Shown here one piece after another: positions 32,145 through 37,422 of a DNA stretch of 37,422 nt. Every line of letters starts with the position of its first letter. Position 1 is the stretch's first letter. Made by a program: the position numbers and the translations under genes. Below the pieces are notes generated by a model. It made no database searches, was not told the DNA's origin, and saw only the letters and a list, made by a program, of their open reading frames with translations. This DNA comes from Succinatimonas sp. UBA7265 (lineage in GTDB: Bacteria; Pseudomonadota; Gammaproteobacteria; Enterobacterales; Succinivibrionaceae): contig DKSD01000083.1 of NCBI GenBank assembly GCA_002473165.1, positions 1-37,422 of the forward strand. The letters are read 5' to 3'.

Positions 32145-33755
32145 ATGGAACCGAACACGAAACGCGGCAGCGTGAGGGTCAAGCTGCTTACAGCTTTCTG
32201 CCTGATCATCGCATTTACCATAGCGATCGCCGGGCTGTCGCTCACCCAGATGATCACCACAAACCAGGCCATCAGGGTCGTTGAACAGACACTGACTGTG
32301 CGCCACGGCCGTTCCGCCCGCGCCCAGCAGGCTGTGATCGCCGCCGACAACATCACTTATCTGCTCGCCCACGATCCTTCGCTGTGGAACGGTGACAAAG
32401 CCAAGGAACTTGACAGCAAGCTCACCGAGCTTGACGCCGCGGTTGGCGCCCTCTCCCTGGCCCGCTACCCTAAGCTTTTGGGCGAAGTCAAAGATCTCAC
32501 CCCCAAATACATTAATGAGGTCCGCACCGCGCTCGTCGAAGGCTTAAACGCAGGCGATGCGGAGAAGTGCTCTGACGTCTATGACAATCTCTCTGACATG
32601 TACGACACGATGTCGACAAACATCAATCAGGTGACGGAAAACCAGATCAAGGTAGCCGCCGATCAGGCCAACAGCGCCGCCTCGAGCACGCTCATCATCG
32701 TCATCGCGGTGCTGGCATCCTGCGCTGTGATCGCCGCTTTGGCGATTGCTTTCGGCTTCTCTGGCAAGATCGTGCGTTCGCTTAACAGCGCCGTAAAGAA
32801 CGCGCAGATCATCGGCAACGGCGATCTCTCAGTGCCGGTGAAAGTTACTTCAAACGATGAGTTCGGAGTGCTTGAAAGATCCCTTGAGAAGATGCGCGCA
32901 AGCTGGAACGAGCTCGTAAGCCTCATCAAGAACGCCGTCGATTCCGTAGAAGGCAACGTCGGGCGCATCCAGGATGTCACCGCGCGCATCAACGAGTCGG
33001 CCAAGAACACCCAGAACCGCTCGCTCACCGTGGCCGCGGCCTCAGACGAGATGGTCTCCACGACCGGCGACATCGCCAAAAACTGCGAGACCGCCGCCCA
33101 GTCGGCCAACAAGACGAACAAGACCACCCAGGACGGCGTGGCCTCAATTCAGGAAACGATCGGCATCATCAAAGATCAGGCAGCCAAATCCGAGGATGAC
33201 GCCAGGAAGGTTTCGGCGCTGGCAGAGCAGGCCAACAAGGTCTCCTCAATAGTTGAGACCATCGAGGACATCGCCAACCAGACGAACCTGCTGGCTCTGA
33301 ACGCCGCCATCGAGGCCGCCCGCGCCGGCGAGGCCGGCAAGGGATTCGCGGTCGTCGCCGACGAGGTCCGTTCGCTCGCCTCCCGCACTTCGAAGTCGAC
33401 TCAGGAGATCACCAAGATGGTGACCTCGATGCAAAACGACGCCCAGTCGGCCAACGAATCCATGGCGCAGTCGCTCGATAACATGCACAGCATCGCCGAT
33501 CGCACCAACGGCATCCAGGACGTGCTAAACGCCGTGGCCGATCAGGTCTCAGGCGTTTCCGGGCAGATCACCCAGATCGCCACCGCCGCCGAAGAGCAGA
33601 CGACCGCGACGTCCGAGATCTCCACGAACATGCAACAGATCACCGACGCGGCCAAGGGCTTCTCCTCTGAGGTCGACGAGGCTAACACCGAGGTCACCAG
33701 CACCGTTGAGACCTTAAATGATCTGCTCTCGCACGTCGATCGCATCAAGGTCTGA
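32145..33755 (+). CDS. Methyl-accepting chemotaxis protein 2
   Basis: This 536-residue chemoreceptor has the same layout as its upstream paralogue: TM1 about 14-36, periplasmic sensor to about residue 182, TM2 about 183-206, HAMP, then the signalling domain. The TM1 region and everything from HAMP onward are nearly identical to receptor 1, whereas the sensor (about 45-180) is strongly diverged, implying a different ligand. A 90-base stretch of the signalling domain (33122-33211) is identical in DNA to 31249-31338. GAGGA lies about 10 bases upstream of ATG. It ends at a bidirectional terminator shared with the convergent 557-residue gene. Confidence 0.93.
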   Translation: MEPNTKRGSVRVKLLTAFCLIIAFTIAIAGLSLTQMITTNQAIRVVEQTLTVRHGRSARAQQAVIAADNITYLLAHDPSLWNGDKAKELDSKLTELDAAVGALSLARYPKLLGEVKDLTPKYINEVRTALVEGLNAGDAEKCSDVYDNLSDMYDTMSTNINQVTENQIKVAADQANSAASSTLIIVIAVLASCAVIAALAIAFGFSGKIVRSLNSAVKNAQIIGNGDLSVPVKVTSNDEFGVLERSLEKMRASWNELVSLIKNAVDSVEGNVGRIQDVTARINESAKNTQNRSLTVAAASDEMVSTTGDIAKNCETAAQSANKTNKTTQDGVASIQETIGIIKDQAAKSEDDARKVSALAEQANKVSSIVETIEDIANQTNLLALNAAIEAARAGEAGKGFAVVADEVRSLASRTSKSTQEITKMVTSMQNDAQSANESMAQSLDNMHSIADRTNGIQDVLNAVADQVSGVSGQITQIATAAEEQTTATSEISTNMQQITDAAKGFSSEVDEANTEVTSTVETLNDLLSHVDRIKV

Positions 33756-33770
33756 GAGTAACTCCCAAAA

Positions 33771-33800
33771 AAATCCCGGCATCAGCCGGGATTTTTTTTT
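33771..33800. terminator. Bidirectional rho-independent terminator
   Basis: AAATCCCGGC, a four-base loop and GCCGGGATTTTTTTTT. A-rich bases to the left supply a T-run on the minus strand as well, so it can end both chemoreceptor 2 (+) and the dolP/557-residue operon (-). Confidence 0.9.
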
Positions 33801-33810
33801 GTTTTGATCT

Positions 33811-35484
33811 TTAGCTGAAATTAAACAGCCGGCGCAGCACCGGGGTCTTGGAGCGCAGCATAACGCGGATCTCCACGGACACCCCCATAAAGCAGAACTT
33901 GTCGTCCAGCTCATGGTTAGGCTCGGAGTTGATCTTGCGGATGTCAGCTGCCAGGCGATCGTGGAGCTCCTGCACGTAGCTCAGCGACAAAGATCGGATC
34001 AGCCCGGAGACTAAGTAGCGCACTTTGATGATCTCGCTGTCCTCGTTGATGCGGGGGGCGCGGGAGATGTCGCCCCAGGCCACGCCTGTGATGATGCGGA
34101 TCCACTGCCGGGCGTCCGGAGTCGTCCAGAAATTGGAGAACGGGTTTTTGGCCTCGTCCATAAAACGGCGCAGGTACTCGTTCACCCAGATAATGGTCTG
34201 CTCGCGCTCCTCGCCGTGGCCGGAGATCTCATAGCAGCGGTACTTGATCACCTTGTCGCGGGTGGCGATCTCGTGGAAGCAGTGCGGGCGCGATCCCTCA
34301 GGGCCTGATCTGAAGAAGAAGCGCGCGTTGGCCGGATCGCGCTGCTGCTCGCGGCTCATGGCGTCAAAATCAAAGGGCTCAAAAGCCACCCGCGCTTTGG
34401 AGCGGATGTACATGCCGATGATGGTCTTGAGCAGCCACTGTTTCTGCTCAGGCATTAAAAAATCCTGCATGTGCCCGATGATGAAAGCCGAGAAATCGGT
34501 GCGCACCGGGGCGTCAAGCGAGGCAAAGCGCCCATCCTTTAAAGCCACATCCCGGGCGTAACTCGTGCGGTTTTCAAAGACCGAGTAGAACACCAGCGAC
34601 CACAGCTGCATTTCCAGCCTGAAGATCTTCGTGAAGATGTACTCGGCCATGTCATCGACATTGGACAGCGCGCCGGAGGTGATGATCGGCAATCGCTCGC
34701 GGTTGAACACCCAGTCATTGATGTAGATGTTCGTGCGGCGCCAGTCGATATAGCTTTGCATCTCGCCTGCAAAAAAGGTGTCGATCTCTTTGGCCGTGAA
34801 ATCCGACAGCGATTTGCGCTCGCCTTCAAACCACACGTCCGGGGCTTCGCGCACCGGCCAGACCGGGGAGAACGGCAGCGTCCCTGAGAGCTTGCGGGAT
34901 TTGCGCGGGTGCGCTTTGAAGTTCTCAAGCACCGACCACACCGCGGCCATGGCGAAAGTCTCAAGGATCAGCGGCGGGTAATGGGTGCTGTGAGCTGACA
35001 CCTCGCGCACCGAGGGATATCCCAGGCACTCGAGCATCTGCGAGAGCGTCGAGGCGCTGCGCACCTTCTCGTCCTCACTGCCGCGGAATACCTGAGCCCA
35101 GGCCGACTGGATCTCCTCGACGGCGCGGCACCCGGAAACCAGCGAATGCACCGGTTCCTTGGAGGCGTCAAACACGACAGCGTGGGCGTCTTTTAAGTAA
35201 TCCTGTCCTATGAACGTCTCTATGGACGGCAGGCGGCGGAGGTTCTTTTTGATATAGCGCGCGTCTATGCCGTAGTCGCCGGCATTGCCCCAGCGCACCC
35301 GGTTTAAAGAGCGCGGCGCCAGGGTGCTGTGCACATAAACCTTGGGCAGCGTGCTGGAGTTGGCGCTGCTGCCGGGCTCATCTATAAGCCTCCATTCGAG
35401 TATGGAGACTTCCAGCGCCTGCTCAGGCTCCCCTTCATTGGGGAGCATCACGGCGGCAAAATAGATCTTCCGCTCAGCGGACAT
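33811..35484 (-). CDS. Unknown 557-residue protein downstream of dolP
   Basis: I do not recognise this soluble 557-residue protein. The N-terminal 190 residues show a weak pattern like a DnaQ-type exonuclease fold: a first strand pair around 22-34 (ALEVSILEWRLID), FIGQDYLKDAHAVVFD (91-106), and HSTHYPPLILETFAMAAVWS (165-184) reminiscent of ExoIII helices. The usual DxE and late Asp catalytic residues are not convincingly present, so this domain would be inactive if the resemblance is real. The remaining 370 residues are aromatic- and Arg-rich (DWRRTNIYINDWVFNRERLP, FRLEMQLWSLVFYSVFENRT) and likely helical. It starts 14 bases after dolP, so the two are co-transcribed. Ends at a shared terminator. 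Confidence 0.75.
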   Translation of the reverse strand: MSAERKIYFAAVMLPNEGEPEQALEVSILEWRLIDEPGSSANSSTLPKVYVHSTLAPRSLNRVRWGNAGDYGIDARYIKKNLRRLPSIETFIGQDYLKDAHAVVFDASKEPVHSLVSGCRAVEEIQSAWAQVFRGSEDEKVRSASTLSQMLECLGYPSVREVSAHSTHYPPLILETFAMAAVWSVLENFKAHPRKSRKLSGTLPFSPVWPVREAPDVWFEGERKSLSDFTAKEIDTFFAGEMQSYIDWRRTNIYINDWVFNRERLPIITSGALSNVDDMAEYIFTKIFRLEMQLWSLVFYSVFENRTSYARDVALKDGRFASLDAPVRTDFSAFIIGHMQDFLMPEQKQWLLKTIIGMYIRSKARVAFEPFDFDAMSREQQRDPANARFFFRSGPEGSRPHCFHEIATRDKVIKYRCYEISGHGEEREQTIIWVNEYLRRFMDEAKNPFSNFWTTPDARQWIRIITGVAWGDISRAPRINEDSEIIKVRYLVSGLIRSLSLSYVQELHDRLAADIRKINSEPNHELDDKFCFMGVSVEIRVMLRSKTPVLRRLFNFS

Positions 35485-35498
35485 CGCCTCTGCGCCCC

Positions 35499-36287
35499 TT
35501 ACCAGTTGGCCGGGGTCGCCGGAGCCAAAAGATCATTATCTTCGCCCAAAATGGCGGCGCCGCCGTTATCGGCGCTGCCCTGGGTTTCAGCGGCCATGGA
35601 CGATGAACTGTTCGTGCCGCCGGCGCTGCTCACGGAAGGCTGAGATTGCTGCGACGTCAGCTTAGGCGCGGGATTGGACGGGCTGTCCATGTAATCGAAG
35701 ATCGTCACGATGCGCTTGATCCCGGAGACCTTCTTTGTCATGGTCACCGCCCTGCGGGCTTCGTCGCGGGTGCAGTACCCCATGAGATAGACGACGCGGT
35801 TTTCGGTGATCACCTTAAAGCGGCCGGAGCTGATGTCCTTGCCCAACAGCAGCGCTGATTTGACTTTGGAGGTGATAAAGCTGTCAGCGGCGATGTCCTT
35901 GGCCTCAAGCGGGGCGCGGTTTTCGACGTAGTTGTACACCTTGCGAACGTATTCGACCTTGCGGATGAGCGGCAGCCGGCTTTGGAAATAGCTCCAGGAA
36001 GTGGTCTGGCCGGTCAGCAGCACGTTGCCGTTGAAAGAGGAGGCGCTGACGTGCCACACCTTGTCATCGGTGTCGGAGCGGTGATCGGTGAGGATGGCGT
36101 TCGTGTCCTGGCGGATCTGCTCGTCATACATCATGGTATCGACGGTGCGGCTGTCAGAGCCGACCGCGGCTCCGGCGCCGGCAGCGGTCGCGCCGACCAT
36201 GGCCGTCACACAGCCGTTGAGGTACAGCGGCGCGGCGGCCAAAGCCAGCACCAGCGCCAGTTTGCTTAACTTTTCATTAAGTGCCAT
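35499..36287 (-). CDS. dolP: BON-domain outer-membrane lipoprotein DolP (YraP) homologue
   Basis: This 262-residue lipoprotein has a signal peptide with lipobox LNGC (Cys26) and two BON domains. The text closely parallels E. coli DolP: GCVTAMVGATAAGAGAA after the lipidation site, then NVLLTGQT in BON1, DSFITSKVKSALL, and VVYLMGYCTRDEARRAV and VSGIKRIVTIFDYM in BON2. DolP binds anionic phospholipids at the division site and supports outer-membrane integrity and amidase regulation. An extra Ser/Pro/Gln-rich tail of about 70 residues follows BON2; E. coli DolP (191 residues) has none. ATG at 36287 has GGGAG 5 bases upstream. Followed in the operon by the 557-residue unknown. Confidence 0.9.
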   Translation of the reverse strand: MALNEKLSKLALVLALAAAPLYLNGCVTAMVGATAAGAGAAVGSDSRTVDTMMYDEQIRQDTNAILTDHRSDTDDKVWHVSASSFNGNVLLTGQTTSWSYFQSRLPLIRKVEYVRKVYNYVENRAPLEAKDIAADSFITSKVKSALLLGKDISSGRFKVITENRVVYLMGYCTRDEARRAVTMTKKVSGIKRIVTIFDYMDSPSNPAPKLTSQQSQPSVSSAGGTNSSSSMAAETQGSADNGGAAILGEDNDLLAPATPANW

Positions 36288-36469
36288 GAAAACTCCCGGC
36301 GGATCTGTCCCGCCACCGCACAAATTCATTCAGCGGCCAAGCCGCAGACGCCGCGGCGCAAGCGCCCGGCGCATATCTTCAGCTATTCTAGCCAATTTGA
36401 CTGCGCTGTTTAAGCACCAAGCTCACAAGAGGGAAATGGCACGGGAGGAAAAAAGAGGCTGCTCTGAAA

Positions 36470-36526
36470 AGAAAAATCCCCGCAAGACCAGCCTGCGGGG
36501 AGAACAATCAAACAAACATAAGGAGT
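36470..36526 (-). ncRNA. Candidate small RNA
   Basis: On the minus strand an extended -10 (TGC then TATATT, 36541 to 36533) predicts a start near 36526. About 30 bases on, CCCCGCA and TGCGGGG form a hairpin followed by ATTTTTC, a good terminator. The transcript would be about 55 bases, beginning ACTCCTTATG, whose CUCCUU is complementary to a Shine-Dalgarno sequence. It lies well upstream of dolP and could alternatively be an attenuated dolP leader. Confidence 0.4.
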
Positions 36527-36532
36527 GTCTTT

Positions 36533-36541
36533 AATATAGCA
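36533..36541 (-). promoter_or_regulatory. Extended -10 promoter element of the candidate small RNA
   Basis: TG, one base, then TATATT (five of six matches to TATAAT). No good -35 is visible, which is tolerable with an extended -10. A palindrome, TGTGATCACA at 36554-36563, lies just upstream and might bind an activator or repressor. Confidence 0.45.
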
Positions 36542-36553
36542 TAATTTTCGAAT

Positions 36554-36563
36554 TGTGATCACA
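36554..36563. repeat. TGTGATCACA palindrome
   Basis: The two CRP half-sites are fused with no spacer, so this is not a normal CRP box. It lies about 32 bases before the predicted small RNA start. A weaker TGTGA-N6-TCATC match occurs at 36604-36619. Confidence 0.45.
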
Positions 36564-36875
36564 CTCGTAAAAATAATTTTTAAAAATCTCTGTTCCTGTC
36601 TTTTGTGATCCCGATCATCACGCAAAAATTTATCACATTAACATATTGAAGTTAAAATATTTAATTAAATAATTCTGTCCTTTTTCCCGAGTTTTTTGCG
36701 CTAAAAATCCGCAAAAAAATTTTTTTTAACTCACTTTAAAATGTCAGTTTTGCGTCTTTTCGGAGCACTCGATCAGCAGGTTAGCCTCAAAAAAATGCAC
36801 AAAATTGACCATTAAACAGAGGAAAGCATGCGGAAGGTATTTCATCGCAGGCGAAACGAGGATCAGTCAAAGACG

Positions 36876-36898
36876 AAAAAGACGCCATACGGCGTCTT
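36876..36898 (-). terminator. Rho-independent terminator of tRNA-Pro
   Basis: On the minus strand AAGACGCC, GTAT and GGCGTCTT are followed by TTTT. It starts 14 bases after the tRNA CCA end. Confidence 0.92.
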
Positions 36899-36911
36899 AT
36901 TTCCTGAACCA

Positions 36912-36988
36912 TGGTCGGTGATGCAAGATTCGAACTTGTGACCCTCTGTACCCAAAACAGATGCGCTACCAGGCTGCGCTAATCACCG
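36912..36988 (-). tRNA. tRNA-Pro(UGG)
   Basis: The 77-base gene folds as a normal cloverleaf with encoded CCA. The acceptor stem is CGGTGAT with ATCACCG, the discriminator A, and the D arm begins TAGCGCAGCCTGGTAGCGCA. The anticodon stem TCTGT/ACAGA holds the loop TTTGGGT with anticodon TGG. The T arm contains TTCGAAT, and the outermost T-stem pair appears to be A-C. It closely parallels E. coli tRNA-Pro(UGG). Single-gene unit with its own promoter and terminator. Confidence 0.95.
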
Positions 36989-36991
36989 ACA

Positions 36992-37027
36992 AACGGGCAT
37001 TTTAGGGGCAAAGCGGGCGGCTGTCAA
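36992..37027 (-). promoter_or_regulatory. Sigma-70 promoter of tRNA-Pro
   Basis: A perfect -35 TTGACA (37027 to 37022), a 17-base spacer and -10 TAAAAT (37004 to 36999) predict a start at about 36992, only a few bases before the tRNA. The GC-rich discriminator (GCCCG) is typical of stringently controlled stable-RNA promoters. Confidence 0.85.
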
Positions 37028-37034
37028 ACCACTG

Positions 37035-37355
37035 TCAATGGCCGGAGGTGAGCTTAAGCCCGATGATGCTGATGATGAGCATGACGGTAAAGCAGGCGGC
37101 GCCGGCGCTCAGGCGATCTTTTAAGAACAAAACTCCGACGATCACCGGTCCGGCCGCTCCGATCCCTGTCCACACCGGATAGGCAAGGCTCAAAGGCAGG
37201 CTTTTTTGCGCATAGGCAAGCCCGCCCATGCTGCCAGCGAGGAATACCAAAAACAGCAGTGTATACAGCGGCTTTGAAAAACCTTCGCTCAGCTTAAGCG
37301 CAAAAGCCCAGGCGCACTCGAGCAGCCCTGCGGCAATCAATACGATCCAGTTCAT
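37035..37355 (-). CDS. gdx: Small multidrug resistance family guanidinium exporter Gdx (SugE-like)
   Basis: This 106-residue four-helix SMR transporter works as an antiparallel dimer exchanging guanidinium for protons. The essential Glu13 lies in the family signature GLLECAWAFALK. Other marks are QKSLPLSLAYPVWTGIGAAG (about 50-69) and the C-terminal helix IISIIGLKLTSGH. The WTGIGA motif and the text of helix 1 fit the Gdx/SugE branch better than the EmrE/QacE branch. Only 67 bases upstream are in the window; I see no clear guanidine riboswitch there, though a GC-rich hairpin precedes the gene. The ATG has a weak ribosome site. Confidence 0.88.
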   Translation of the reverse strand: MNWIVLIAAGLLECAWAFALKLSEGFSKPLYTLLFLVFLAGSMGGLAYAQKSLPLSLAYPVWTGIGAAGPVIVGVLFLKDRLSAGAACFTVMLIISIIGLKLTSGH

Positions 37356-37379
37356 GATTTACATCCAAAAATTAAGGGC

Positions 37380-37403
37380 GCTCTCCTTCGCGCCTTCAAA
37401 CCG
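37380..37403 (-). promoter_or_regulatory. Hairpin upstream of gdx with SD-like loop
   Basis: On the minus strand GGCGC and GCGCC enclose GAAGGAGA, which is Shine-Dalgarno-like. It lies about 30 bases before the gdx ATG, too far to serve it directly. It may be a regulatory leader element cut by the window end. Confidence 0.35.
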
Positions 37404-37422
37404 AAATTGTGCTGAATTAGGT

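Larger units (their letters stand above)
36288..36911. other. Long intergenic region between dolP and tRNA-Pro
   Basis: No protein gene is convincing here. It contains a minus-strand promoter-terminator pair near 36470-36550 (candidate small RNA), a zero-spacer palindrome at 36554-36563, a CRP-like half-match at 36604-36619, and the tRNA terminator at 36876-36898. The stretch 36540-36750 is very AT-rich, unlike most of the window. Confidence 0.6.

Noticed and set aside
36554..36563. TGTGATCACA as a CRP box
   Set aside because: The 6-base spacer required between half-sites is missing.
37356..37422. Guanidine riboswitch before gdx
   Set aside because: Only 67 bases are available; I see one hairpin but not the paired ACGR loops or other conserved riboswitch core.
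1..37422. CRISPR arrays, insertion sequences, phage genes or integration sites
   Set aside because: No regularly spaced direct repeats, transposase or integrase genes, or duplicated tRNA ends were seen; the tRNA-Pro is intact without an adjacent integrase.

Overview
The window looks like chromosomal DNA of a GC-rich gammaproteobacterium. RlhA, YoaA, TsaB, DolP, DgoA/K/D, Gdx and the tRNA-Pro are all of enterobacterial-type gammaproteobacterial kinds. Large AAA-ATPase/PD-(D/E)XK proteins, a secreted clostripain-type protease, an orphan DhaM, paired chemoreceptors and several unfamiliar secreted proteins point to an anaerobic, gut-dwelling lineage. Succinivibrionaceae is my best guess. That is an inference from gene content, not something the sequence proves. 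I see no phage, insertion sequence, CRISPR array or rRNA.

Layout. 1-1.8 kb: the first AAA-ATPase/nuclease-fold gene (+). 1.9-8.8 kb: a tight minus-strand housekeeping cluster, SIMPL protein - rlhA - yoaA - tsaB - small hypothetical - repeat lipoprotein. 8.9-12.1 kb: an orphan dhaM, then otnI/hyi and an enolase-superfamily sugar-acid enzyme transcribed divergently. 12.1-13.9 kb: the second AAA-ATPase/nuclease-fold gene (-). 14.0-17.6 kb: a secreted C11 protease with a Gly/Ser/Gln linker, a small membrane protein just upstream, and a small secreted protein with a perfect CRP-type box upstream. 18.2-21.1 kb: the complete galactonate catabolic set dgoA-dgoK-dgoD with its own promoter dyad and terminator. 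21.3-24.0 kb: an LprI-like secreted protein, a TauE/SafE permease, a hypothetical and an IclR regulator.

24.1-27.4 kb: an unrecognised 834-residue protein beside a radical SAM protein of the spore-photolyase-like group. 27.9-30.0 kb: a PfkB kinase and an ADP-ribosylglycohydrolase (a yegV/yegU-like pair), with a single-chain tandem ribbon-helix-helix protein facing them. 30.2-33.8 kb: two tandem paralogous chemoreceptors. 33.8-36.3 kb: dolP followed by an unknown 557-residue protein. 36.3-37.4 kb: a possible small RNA, tRNA-Pro(UGG) with a near-consensus promoter, and a guanidinium exporter.

Functionally, the strongest theme is sugar-acid catabolism. DgoD/DgoK/DgoA convert D-galactonate to pyruvate and glyceraldehyde 3-phosphate, while OtnI/Hyi and the second enolase-superfamily enzyme suggest tetronate or aldarate use. 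The least explained parts are the radical SAM plus 834-residue pair, the tandem RHH protein without a toxin, the 557-residue protein beside dolP, the secreted clostripain block and the promoter-terminator pair near 36.5 kb.
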